Positions 51,801 to 61,000 of a DNA stretch of 64,000 nt are shown here, one piece after another. Numbering within the stretch: the first letter of the stretch is position 1; each line of letters begins with the position of its first letter. Source of the stretch: Pegea sp. RAD2-039 (lineage: Eukaryota > Chordata > Thaliacea > Salpida > Salpidae); contig JAQGEQ010000079.1 in NCBI GenBank assembly GCA_034620365.1, forward strand, positions 372,001-436,000. The letters run 5' to 3'. The position numbers were made by a program, and so were the translations under genes. The notes below the pieces were generated by a model, which was not told where the DNA came from, did not search any database, and worked only from the letters and a program-made list of their open reading frames with translations.

Positions 51801-51890
51801 AAAAACATCTTTGAAGTCAAACCTTTCAGTTGATCCAACTTTAAAAGTTTCTTGAATCTTTGTAGCTAACCACCAATGTCTCTCGTCCAT
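24310..51890 (-). CDS. Non-canonical dynein heavy chain (DNHD1-like?), many exons
   Basis: Starts at ATG 51890 (MDERHWWLATKIQETF) and ends at TAA 24310 (WSLRGVKATIRPY). Landmarks follow normal dynein order: tail exons at about 51.5-44.7 kb, linker 40.2-37.9 kb, AAA1 about 37.3-36.5, AAA2 about 35.5-34.7, AAA3 about 34.0-33.4, AAA4 about 32.6-32.2, stalk 31.8-29.5, AAA5-AAA6 29.5-26.6, C-terminal domain to 24310. The last exons I resolved are 24875-24720 (FWLGAFTRPQALLS), 24670-24492 (DGFFISGVYLWGADWD) and 24445-24310, with introns of 49 and 46 nt. Walker A and B are lost in AAA1 and AAA4 but Walker A is kept in AAA2 and AAA3. Canonical dyneins need AAA1 hydrolysis to move, so this is probably not a standard motor. 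Degenerate family members such as DNHD1 are the nearest idea, an inference only. I did not resolve every exon. TGACGTCA palindromes run through the gene. Confidence 0.85.
26577..26975 (-). other. Dynein AAA6-region exon
   Basis: Reads HKISPNFRLFLICEKDE, then EWLPLLHNVSMMHGVILLRCKF. These match the conserved heavy-chain segments HPNFRLWLTSE and the hydrophobic helix before the C-terminal domain. The exon contains three TGACGTCA palindromes: two in the stretch NDVINMTSR, one read as NDV and one as MTS, and one read as DDVT. Confidence 0.75.
28597..28641. repeat. Three tandem 15-bp units, each with TGACGTCA
   Basis: Units at 28597-28611, 28612-28626 and 28627-28641, the last with two changed bases. 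Shows local amplification of the palindrome inside the dynein gene. Confidence 0.9.
29269..31824 (-). other. Dynein stalk (coiled coils and probable microtubule-binding region)
   Basis: About 31824-31430: first stalk helix, rich in E, K, Q and L (RKLRRSLEILDE, DVKTMEDIIE). About 30780-30700: IERLKAFKNPPLLVAQ, matching the conserved lead-in to the microtubule-binding domain (xSYKNPPxxV). 30035-29530: returning coiled coil (HLEEEMKKMQEEERVQ, VELENCRERLTSSL). 29520-29269: start of AAA5 (KWNEQF, NCILAAAYLTYCSSM). Whether the tip still binds tubulin cannot be told from sequence alone. Confidence 0.65.
32215..32625 (-). other. Dynein AAA4 module with broken nucleotide site
   Basis: GNILMIGQIGSHLSQL (about 32565-32518) aligns with the AAA4 P-loop GNVLLVGVGGSGRQSL. 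The GSG-R/K-S core is replaced by GSHLS, so the Walker A basic residue is gone. Further on, ILLTGRNL replaces the Walker B FLFTDTQI, with the aspartate changed to glycine. The following AVNSLLSSGDYPHLFSNDE is the conserved NNxLNSGEVPNLFPxDE segment, which fixes the alignment. Confidence 0.75.
33452..33970 (-). other. Dynein AAA3 module with intact P-loop
   Basis: LVGERGSGKSCLL (P-loop 33947-33921) keeps the full GxxxxGKS motif. LLIDDINLPA (about 33646-33620) is the Walker B with both acidic residues, followed by QPCNELLRTLVDDD, as in normal heavy chains. AAA3 is probably still able to bind ATP. Confidence 0.8.
34686..34725. repeat. 16-bp tandem repeat with CACGTG, 2.5 units
   Basis: gtcacgtgggccacaa at 34686-34701 and 34702-34717, then a partial third unit to 34725. 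Each unit has the palindrome CACGTG. Lies within the AAA2/AAA3 part of the dynein gene. Confidence 0.9.
34719..35517 (-). other. Dynein AAA2 module with intact P-loop
   Basis: GVIIVGSVGKGKTSIL (P-loop 35439-35413) keeps GxxxxGKT. The later exon has WICFDSTPAGDW (about 34910), the AAA2 Walker B segment (WIVFDGPVDxxW), and LNLKNGESLDL. The conserved SRCGMVY that follows in other heavy chains reads SICSKMV here, so the arginine finger region is altered. Confidence 0.78.
36527..36965 (-). other. Dynein AAA1 module with Walker A and B lost
   Basis: Exon 36830-36699 reads GFAVIGQGEETISCLATL and then LLVINCRH, where canonical AAA1 has GPAGTGKTETVKDLA and VVFNCSD. The lysine and threonine of Walker A are gone. 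Exon 36643-36527 reads GLTMDGCWASLEKLDFAD where the family has GLASAGAWSCFDEFNRID, so the Walker B DE is EK. Both exons are in phase 0 and flanked by good splice sites, so the loss is not a mis-spliced reading. This is the main motor site of every active dynein. Confidence 0.78.
37851..40189 (-). other. Dynein linker exons
   Basis: 40189-39602 reads GPAVAGIRPAEALRRLEDF, ELELLRALYGLFEKF, then CEELPEDVR, the classic start of the linker. 38904-38452 has RTRGYVLLDKE, VLEVWLELQQLWFHLESVF. 38300-37851 has VDKNFVKLMKKM, LDSYLDDKRVHFPRFFYVTNAELLSFL. These blocks are well conserved, in contrast to the AAA1 site. Confidence 0.85.
45427..47153. repeat. Higher-order repeat inside the minisatellite, period 916 bp
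   Basis: The pattern of variant units recurs with an offset of 916 bp. For example the TCTGTAG variant at 45971 recurs at 46887, and the 16-bp unit near 46230 recurs near 47146. Points to tandem duplication of a block of about 61 units. Confidence 0.85.
47365..50300. repeat. Higher-order repeat inside the minisatellite, period 1642 bp
   Basis: The unit pattern of 47365 to about 48655 recurs at 49007 to about 50297 with offset 1642 bp. The series of 16-bp units keeps identical spacing and I saw one variant-unit difference. A smaller offset of 211 bp links 47154 and 47365. Confidence 0.85.
50726..51890 (-). other. Dynein N-terminal tail exons
   Basis: Start ATG 51890 encodes MDERHWWLATKIQETFKV, ending with a donor near 51830. 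Next comes an exon with FFLESQNFQLLNQFL and HHPPSNQPW (about 51506-51350). Then RIKPEDFVCVYLMRINIQVE (about 51270) and an exon to about 50745 with EDVFIEWIEIVEGLIKEI. That last segment resembles the heavy-chain tail E-x-x-I-x-x-W-x-x-Q-I-x-x-x-L block. Confidence 0.65.
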
Positions 51891-53734
51891 AATTGCATTA
51901 TTGAATTTTCGATTTTTAGCGTCAACTTGTCGTCATAACGACTATGTTTATAAGTTTCATTTAAAATCGGCGTTTTTAATTTATGGTTTAAGTTAGAAAG
52001 CTTAGAAATAAAAAATAAATAATTTTCAAATTTTTTGAAAAACAAAAAGTATTGTAAAGACTTCTTTTAAAATTTATTATATTTTATTTTGTAAAAAACT
52101 GACTAATTTACTTACCTATTTATTTTTTGACTGTCTAATGATACCTAATTGTTCGTATATACAGATTTACCATTTCAGTCTACAAAAATCATTTATTTAT
52201 TTGTTAATCGAATTAAATAGTTTTGATTAACAATTTATTTGAAATAATTATGTATTTTTACTTTTTAATTTAAGTTTTTTACTTAACCACTAAAAAGCAA
52301 CTTAAGTTATTCTGAAAAAACACTCTTTATTTATTCTAAGTACCTTTTAACCGAGTAATTCTTATTTTTTCATATATGGTTGTATTTTGGAAAAAACTTT
52401 TTGGCAAATCAACTTTTGCTTTAAGTAAATTCTTTTAAAAATATGATTTTCTGTTTATCAAACAAATTGAAGATAGGGTAAATACAAATCTGTTTTGTAA
52501 TTTCTGTTACAACGTTTGGTTCTTTTGTATGGTCTGTAAACCCAAGAGGCTATTGAAGCAAAGGATCAAATTTTCCGACTTTGACGATCGATTTAAAAAT
52601 GGTGGAAGTCTCCTTTCTTTAACCTATCTTGTTTGATCTTTTGTTCAGAATCTTTTAATTGAATGATTTTTTTTTAATTTTCTAGAAATTAACTTTTGAT
52701 ACAAATTCAGTCATTACGTGCAAGCTTAATACTAAAAGCAAAAACACTTTTTTTGGTATCATCAATTATATTAGCAAATGAAAACAAATCTACGCAATTG
52801 TGCAAGAATTGGGTTTCCTCAATTTGAAAATTTGTGTATTCAAAAGAGAAGTAGTTTAAATTAGAAAATCATTGATTGATACTCTATCAAAAGTAAAGTT
52901 TGTTTCAAAAAATTAAACAAAAAAGCATTTAACCAATTTTTTATTTAAATTTTACAATGTATAATTCAAAAGATAAATATTTAAGTAAATTGAATTTCTA
53001 AAATATGATATCAGAGACATCATAAAGTTATAACTTAAAACTCTTTAAATATAACTAAATGTATCAAAACACTAAACAGTATAAACTAAGTTTTAAACCA
53101 TCACTAATACTACACATCGAACATGTAACTCCATTAAAAACTATTCAAATAGAACATGTGGGTGATAAGACTACTTAAAACTTTCTCATTCTAGCGTTCT
53201 CAATAGAAATATGATACATTGTATTTCAGTTTTCAGTAAAATCGTTTGCGTAATAATAATTTGAAAATACAAACTACTGCTTTTAATTAAAACATAGTTA
53301 CCATATTAAGGAAGCCATTTTTTTACTTCACCAGAAACTTTTGAATAAGCTGTTGTAGAACCTCTTAATTTCATGATCTTCCTGTAGATAACAGTTTTTC
53401 AGTTTTAAACGTTCCTAATTAAAGCTTAATTGTAACTATTTTTTAATTAAATTAGTTCCAAAAACTTTAAAAACAAATTTGAATCCTAAAAACATTAAAT
53501 TTACAGAAAACAGCAGAGACATTTAGAAGTTTAGACTTCGAAAAGCTAGTATCAATCGAATAATAATATTTTATACACGATGTAGCATCTTTATCATTAA
53601 TGAAATAAGAATAAACAAAAGTTATAAAAATAAGTAACATTTTTAGATGCTCAAGTGATTTATCCAAGTTTGACTTGATGTCAAAGTGTTGGGTCAAGAA
53701 GATTACTCCTATTACAAAGTAGATTGACATCTGA
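51891..53734. other. AT-rich region upstream of the dynein gene
   Basis: No gene seen. The part next to 51890 should hold the dynein promoter and 5' UTR. I saw no TGACGTCA and no CACGTG here, in contrast to the gene body. Confidence 0.5.
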
Positions 53735-54703
53735 TACTGGGCAAGTCCCGCTCAAGCCTGATCTTCTAGTCGATCCAAAACTCAATTTCAAACCAGGAGC
53801 AAATTGTAAATCTAAGGATGAGTCTCAAAGAATCGTTCTAGGAGACTGCTATCACAACACCCTGATCTTCAATTAAGCCATTCACAAATGATTTAGCAGT
53901 ACCTAACCTTACAACAAAAAGATTACACGGTACGGCCAGGTGGGATTTCCCGCGCTTAGTCAAATCAAGCATCAGGTCCCACTTCTGACACTTAGTGAAG
54001 AGCAAGGACGAAGAACCGATAAGATGACGCGTCAAGGTCGGTTGAACAAACAAGATGACTAGTCTCAAAATTCAGCTATAAGCTTCTCAACCCCAACAAC
54101 TTAAATATACACTTTGTTGGAATTAATACGGCTGCCGGCACTAGAACCAGTGGATGCTGCTATGGCCCTCCAATATATATTTGTTTTATGTATTCTAATT
54201 ACAGGACCTCATTTTAGGCCTGTAGTATTATCTTCGTCACTACCTTCCCGTATCGCGATGGATAATTTGCGCGCCTGCTGCCTTCTTTGGATGTAGTTTT
54301 TCCGTTTCTGAGGCTCTTTTTCTGGAATCCAATTCTGATTTTCCGTCACCTATTACAGCCTCGGTAGGCGGGTACCCTACTGACGATAGTTGATAGGGTA
54401 GTTGTTTTAAAGAGATGTTACTGGTGTAAGACCGTGTGGTTCACAAAGTTTCGGTTAACCTGTAAGATAGGCTGAAGCCTAGTCGTTTATGGTCTAGTAA
54501 ATGTGGTCTTTGAAAAGACGGCATATTGTGTGTGTATTAGCTCTAGATTTGCAACAGTTATCCATGTATTAAAGCGTAAGATCAAATGAAGCATAACTGA
54601 TTTAATATTCATTATTTGTAGTTTAACTAAACGATAGTTCGTAATTACACTTAGATGGATTAGTCGTTGAGACAACTATATATCTACTGACAAGATTAAC
54701 CAG
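53735..54703 (-). pseudogene. Decayed and internally deleted 18S rRNA gene
   Basis: The minus strand begins CTGGTTAATCTTGTCAGTAG at 54703, close to the universal 18S 5' end CTGGTTGATCCTGCCAGTAG. Plus-strand stretches then match the reverse complement of 18S in order: TATTAGCTCTAGATTTGC and CAGTTATCCA (about 54540), GATAGTTGATAGGGTAG (about 54387), AATTTGCGCGCCTGCTGCC (about 54266), the 530 region ATACGGCTGCCGGCAC (about 54126) and TTAAATATACACTTTG (about 54100). The next match is the 915 region TTTCCCGCGCTTAGTCAAAT (about 53947). About 430 nt of the central domain between the last two is missing. Matches below 53930 are weak. Many changes are C to T or G to A. It cannot be a working SSU rRNA in this form. 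Confidence 0.8.
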
Positions 54704-56713
54704 ATTTTCTCCAAGGAAATTATCGCCCTGATTTTCCGTCACATTCGCTCTATTATACGACCTAAACTTTGACTACGATTAGTAAAACTTTGACCGGCAC
54801 CAAGTGCCCGACCCCCGCCAAACCAAAATTTGACCCGACAGACACCGAGATATTCGATCATTTTTTATGGTAATTGGTTACAGCAAACAAGCTTACATTT
54901 AGTGAACAGATTTCTATTACAACGGCTTATAACGTATATTACTTCATCTGTACTTTTGTGTCGATCAAATTTTTTATCGAGCAACGCTTTCTCATAGTTT
55001 TTTTAGCGATGAGAACTACGCACCAACTCTTCCAAACGAATTTTTAACTTCATTAAACAAGTTTTTTCTTTGCGGTTGCATCGAAAGAAGTATAGACTAT
55101 GTGAGTAAGCTCGGTCAAAAAGTTAAAATCCGTGGACTCCAAAGTCACTTTTCCTGGTCATTGGGCTGCATGAACGAATAGTGGGCGCGAAGAGTCGGAG
55201 ATAGTTTAGTGCACGCTGCTTTTTACTTTTACCATCTCCTATGCGAAGTAAGATTGTCAACTTTCTTTCATCTACTGATTTGGCCTACAAAGCTAAGTTA
55301 AAATAAAAGTAAAATATTCTTCAATAACTGTAAAAATTAATACTTCATAATTACTTTACACTTTTTATGGAAGAAAATACAATTTCATTATCATTTCTTT
55401 CATAATATTTATAATGTTTTTGTGGCCTGCTTATTTGTTACTTCTGAAATTAATTTGATTTTTTCAAAAGCTAAATCATTTAAAAAAATTTTTATTCTAG
55501 CTATTCTTTTCTTAAGATAATTAATTAAAGATTCTTAAAACGCAAATTTTGATTTTGTGTTTCTAATTAAAACACTAAATTCTGTATAGCATGAGTTTAA
55601 AAAATTTAAGTTTAGAAACATTTTTTGAAGTGAAAATTTTATCTATTACTTAGTCGTGCTATTATTTGAATATCTAATTTACAACTTCGGCTTTCTGCCT
55701 ATTTCATCTTAAACTCGTCTCACAGTTAGATTCACATCAAACTGCAAAAACCATTCTTAAATGTATTTAAGACAGTTAGGCAAAATAGTAGTCAAGTATA
55801 TGATTTTTATATATTTCCTAGAAAATCAAGCTTTAAATTCTGAAATATTTAGAGTTATAAATATATGTTGAAAGATTTTTATTAGAAGTTTAGTTATGAC
55901 TAATATATTACTAATTTCAATTGCCTAATTTTAAGTGAATTTTATAAGACTTAATCTGAAGATATATTAAGATTTAGTAAAAATGTTTTAAACAGAATTT
56001 ATTTGTAATTTTTTCTTTTTGTGGTTGTAATAATTCAATTTAAATTTTTATATTTATTTTTAAACTCCTTTGGATAGTTCAATAAAATTTTTTCTAGGTG
56101 AATAAGATTTCAAATAAAAAATTTATAATTAAGATTATTTATTGAGAAAACTGTTTTATAAAAAAATTATTTATTTTTTAAGTAATTTAAAATAATGATG
56201 GCAGTTTTTAGTTTTGTATTTAATTTAATAATCAATTAATTTAGTTATAAAGTTGCTTTTATATTTAAAATATAAATATATATATATATACTTTGTATAT
56301 TTTATTTTCAACCTGTAAGGTTTGATGTTTATTTTTCTAAAGTTTGTTATTAGAGCTTATAATAATCAGTTCAATTAAATTTTAGTAAAATGTATATTTT
56401 TTAGTTGTATTGATAATTCATAATATAATTCTTTTTAATATATAATTTGTTGAATAAATTACATATAAAGAATAAAGCTTTTTTTTATATTATTTCTCTA
56501 AGTATATAATTTTAGTAAACAATTTCATATAGGGCTAATTTTTTTTACATTTTAAATTTGTTTTACTTTAAGCTTTAATTTGTCAAAATCAATGTAATAT
56601 ATTTTTTAATAATTTCTGAGTATAACCTTGGTATGGTAAATATATATTACTTAATAATAAGAAAAGGTTGTATAAATATGATCTAATTAAAGAAATTTTT
56701 TACAGCAAAAACA
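54704..56713. other. Region between the 18S relic and U2AF35
   Basis: 54704-55300 is less AT-rich than the surroundings (for example CCGACCCCCGCCAAACC near 54810) and repeats a CCTGATTTTCCGTCAC stretch also found inside the 18S relic. It may be a rearranged rDNA fragment. 55300-56713 is plain AT-rich DNA with a TA run near 56280; it should hold the U2AF35 promoter. Confidence 0.45.
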
Positions 56714-57346
56714 ATGGCTGAGTATTTAGCTTCCATCTTTGGGACTGAAAAAGATAAAGTAAACTGTTCATTTTACTTTAAAATAGGAGCTTGTCGTCAT
56801 GGTGATCGCTGTTCTCGGCTTCATAACAAACCTACTTTTAGCCAAACGATTGTACTACAAGGATTATACCAAAACCCTCAAATAAACAACTTGACAATGG
56901 GGGCAATTAGTAATGTTGAAATGCAAGAACATTATGACAAGTTTTTTGAAGAGGTATTTGTTGAACTAGAAGAAAAGTATGGGCCAATTGAAGAAATGAA
57001 TGTCTGTGATAATTTGGGTGATCACTTGGTTGGGAATGTTTATGTAAAGTTTCATAAGGAAGAGCATGCAGAAAAAGCTGTAACTGATTTAAATAATCGA
57101 TGGTTTAATGGGCAACCAATTATCGCTGAGTTAAGTACAGTGACTGACTTTCGAGAAGCATGCTGTCGACAGTATGAGATGGGTGAATGTACTAGAGGTG
57201 GTTTTTGCAACTTTATGCATTTGAAACCAATTTCTCGTGATCTGAGACGAAAGTTGTACGGAAGAAAAGAGAAGAAACGTAGATCAAGATCTCCACCAAC
57301 TCGAAGACGCGATCGCTCTAAAGAAAGACGTCATAGGAAGCACTAG
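56714..57346 (+). CDS. U2AF1: U2AF35, small subunit of the U2 snRNP auxiliary factor
   Basis: Nuclear splicing factor that reads the 3' splice-site AG as a heterodimer with U2AF65. Single coding exon, 210 aa (human about 240). MAEYLASIFGTEKDK opens the protein. First CCCH zinc finger: C18, C27, C33, H37, with the RNA-contacting Ser34 present. The UHM (RRM-like) domain covers about residues 65-145. The second zinc finger lies in CCRQYEMGECTRGGFCNFMH and is nearly identical to other animals. A short R/S/E tail (RRSRSPPTRRRDRSKERR) replaces the longer glycine-rich RS tail of vertebrates. The ATG is 8 nt after TTTTTTACAG, a perfect acceptor, so a 5' UTR intron or trans-splicing is likely. GPATCH1, also linked to the spliceosome, follows on the same strand 0.66 kb away. 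Confidence 0.96.
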   Translation: MAEYLASIFGTEKDKVNCSFYFKIGACRHGDRCSRLHNKPTFSQTIVLQGLYQNPQINNLTMGAISNVEMQEHYDKFFEEVFVELEEKYGPIEEMNVCDNLGDHLVGNVYVKFHKEEHAEKAVTDLNNRWFNGQPIIAELSTVTDFREACCRQYEMGECTRGGFCNFMHLKPISRDLRRKLYGRKEKKRRSRSPPTRRRDRSKERRHRKH

Positions 57347-58010
57347 AAGTCTTCATAACAACCCGGATGTATTTTGCTAAATGATTTTCTTGATGACGTT
57401 TTGCAATATACTGAAGTTGTTATACATATATGTAAAAATAGTTTGTGTGTACAACACATCAGAAGGACTTCTAATTAGATATTAATTAGAAAAATGTTAA
57501 ACTTTTGATGATTCTACATTTTCTTCATTAAAATTAGCAAGCATATTATGTGTGGTTTTTTATATATGTGTCGAAGTAAATTATTTGGTAATAAATATTC
57601 ATTGAAATTGGTTATTGTTCAGATAGTCCAAGCCGTTTGTGATTAATTTGAAGATGTAAGTTGTAAAAATTAATCAATGTTTGAATTTTTCTTAGATATT
57701 TTAGGGATATTCTAATCTGTGTTTATAAACGAGCAGGAACAAGTTATTTGTGTTTATAGGTAAGACATTTTGTATTCTACATTAAGAAAGTTGATAAAAT
57801 ATCAAAAATTTTAAATAAAGAACAATTTAATATGAATTTGAAGAGTAAAGAAGTAATCTAATATCAAATGTTAGTTAGTAAACTTTATTCTACTATTTTT
57901 ATATTAAAAACAAGTATTGAAAATGTTGGAATTTTTTAGATATATTTACTAGTTTATATAATCTTGAAAATTGATTTAAACTACTTTTTTTTAAACAGAA
58001 AAGAAATAAA
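57347..58010. other. Intergenic region between U2AF35 and GPATCH1
   Basis: Same-strand spacer of 664 nt. It contains AATAAA-type sites (for example near 57590) usable as the U2AF35 poly(A) signal. At 57988-57998 a TTTTAAACAG acceptor lies 12 nt before the GPATCH1 start. Tandem same-strand genes with an acceptor at the second start could be an operon, but 0.66 kb is long for that. Confidence 0.5.
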
Positions 58011-61000
58011 ATGAATGATTCAGACGATGAACATCCAAATGTAAAGTTTGGTATGCCATTAGAACTTTATGATGGTGAGTCTATGACCAAATTGTATGTC
58101 GATTTTAAACCAATTTGTTTGTTGATAAATATTCGATTTATTCTTTAAAAGTTCTTTTATTTTATTGAATTCCAAATATTCTTAAAAACTCTTAAAAGAT
58201 CTATTTATTTGTAAATTATGACAATCTATCAAACATTTGGTAAAGTTGTTTCAACTTCACAGAAAATAATTTACCTAGCAAACAGTCTTCTTTACCCGTA
58301 CACGAACAGATAGTTACAGACGAAGAAGGGCGGAGAAGGTATACACTTTCATCTGGTTTCTAAACCATCAAATGGTTGTTGTAGGTTCCATGGTGCTTTT
58401 ACTGGTGGTTTTTCTGCTGGTTATTACAACACAGTCGGTTCTAAAGATGGGTGGACACCATCTACTTTTATATCTTCTCGAAAAGACAAATCCAAAAAGA
58501 AGCAATATAAACCAGAAGATTATATGGATGAAGAGGTATTTGTGATCATATCATGATCTTCATCTTTTATCTTGTACTCATTAGGACATGGGTGAATATG
58601 GAATCGCTACGAAGACAGTAACAGCAAAACAAACGTTTACATCGACAAGAAAAAGAGATCTTCATGAAGAGAAGTTGGTGAAGGAACACAAGGAGAACTC
58701 AACTTTGTTTTTAGGACCAGACCTTCTTGATTCACTCGTCATCCCCACCAAGTACCTCTCTCTTCCTACCTCATTCATCTTCTTACTCTCGACCTTTCAG
58801 GACAAGTATTGGGATCAAATTATTAAAGAAGTTAGGATGGAAAGAAGGTCAGGGTATTGGGGCGCGCGTGGCTGCTAAGAAGCCACTGACCGGCAAAGTG
58901 TATGGTTGCCAACTGCCTACAAACAAAGAAGATAATCTTATTTATGAGAATGTGTCATTTGCTCCCAAAGATGTGGTCCCTATGCCTATGACGGGTAAGG
59001 ACGATGTCCATGGTATCGGGTACAGTGGTCTTGATCCTACCGCGGCTTTACGTGGCAACATCGAGCGTTCAACCGCAGTACAGCTTCACACCAAATCCGG
59101 TGTCAAGATGTCATTTAAGGGGCAGGTTTGTGGTCGCTTGTCCTCGTCCACAAGTGGCTAATTAGTGGTCCACAGGCGTTTGGCGTCGGGGCGTTCGAAG
59201 CAGACGATGACGACATTTACGCGGTCGATTGTATGGACAATTATGACATAGAAATGGGCGAAGAAAAAAACCCGGACAGTACCTATGGGTGGACCAAACC
59301 ACTTGCGGTTACTGGTCAGTAGTCAGTGATCTTAATGAGATCATTGACAAGTGACGTCATCAGGTGGATCGCGACGTGACGCCATTACAAATCGAGTTGT
59401 GAAAGAAATCCGCGGTTTTGTAGCGGCGCGAATGAAGAAGTTGCTCAATCGCGTCGTTTATCCGCCTCCCCATCTTCCTTCGGACTTCGACCCGCATCGA
59501 CGCCTTAAACTTCACGAACAAAAGATCCGAATCGATAATCTTCAACTTCAGGTTATTTCCCAATCGATGTCGATCGCGTTGATGACGTCATTTGTCCACA
59601 GTCGTCTACTACTGGGTCAGTGGTGAATGAGGTGGGCGCTAAGCAACTAGATGCGGATGCGCGTCGCGAGTTGCTAGGAGATGAGATGTCCGTGACGTCA
59701 AAATCAGTGTTTGAATTTATGTCACGTGAAGACCGGGAACGTTTGCAGCGTTTGAAGGACCCCAAAACGCCTCAACCGACTGCGCCCCAACCAATCGAGC
59801 CCAAGCAACTTGACTTCAAAGCTTCGACTGAGAAAGCTCCCACGTTGCCATCACTACCACCGGTTTGTTGCTAACCACATGATCGCTTCCTAATCGCGAT
59901 CTGCTAGGTGGATCCCCTCAAACCGATGTGTGACGTCAGCAAGTTGAGACCATTCGCCGACGATCCTGCTAAGCAACGCAGATACGAGGAATTTGAACGA
60001 GCTATTCGGCGTCGTAATAAAGGTTTGGCCGGCTTATACCGCTCCAAGTCCCGCCAACTTAATTCTATTTTCCCGATGTTTTTCAGACCCGTACCGAGGT
60101 ATCGTAAGTACATTGACGGAATGGGAAAAGAATCAGGAACGTCAGGACTTTAGTCGCGCGGCTCAAGTTTACCTGCATCTCAACAATAACTTCAATTCAA
60201 AGTTCGAAAAAGCGAAATCGAGTGAAGACGTCAGTTTGAATCATCTGCTACTCGCGTGACTTACTCGAGTTGTTTTTAGGGTCAATTGGAAGGTTTGAAG
60301 CGAAGAGAAGCGCGCGTTTTCGGTGCTTTAACACGTGAGAAGATTGAATGGCATCCAGATCCACTTTTATGTAAACGTTTCAATGTTCCGGACCCCTACC
60401 CCGAGTAAATACTCCATCTTTGCATCTTTTTCATCCCAACTAAATCCCTGACATAGTTCAGATCTTGTTGGAGTTGAACCTGTTTCCATCTTCTCGTCTC
60501 TTCGTGAAATTGAACGAGGATTCGCTAAAGATCTTCAAACACTTCGAGAAGTCAGTATGATGACGTCACTTCTGCTTTTTATCTTTTTCATCCACAGAAA
60601 GCTAAAATTAATCCTCCTGTTGCTCCTACTCCTGAACTTCCGGAAGACACATCACCAGTTGATGAAGATAATGCAAAAAAAGAAGATCAGGAGGTTAGAT
60701 GCTCAAGATTCTTTGATTTGATCTTCATCCTTTCCTCATCTAATTTTCTTCTGATATTTGTCTGATTTTTGTGATCTTAGGAAGAAGAGGAAAGACCTTC
60801 AATGGATCTCTTCAAATCGATCTTTGCTGCATCCGAAGATGAAGAAAGTTCAAGCGATGAAGAAATCGAAGAGGAAGTTGATTTACAATCCCATGAAAAA
60901 CCGCCTTCACGTAAGACCTCATCTATGACGTCATGAGTTTGTTGATGACGTCATGAGTTTGTTGCAGCTTCTACGAAACCCAAATCGGCGTATGAAGTCT

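Noticed and set aside
53838..54296. Other short open frames at 53.8-54.3 kb on both strands
   Set aside because: Same reason: they fall on the rRNA relic and show no protein similarity.
54487..54675. Short minus-strand open frame in the 54.5 kb region
   Set aside because: It overlaps the 18S rRNA-derived sequence and is a chance frame of rRNA.
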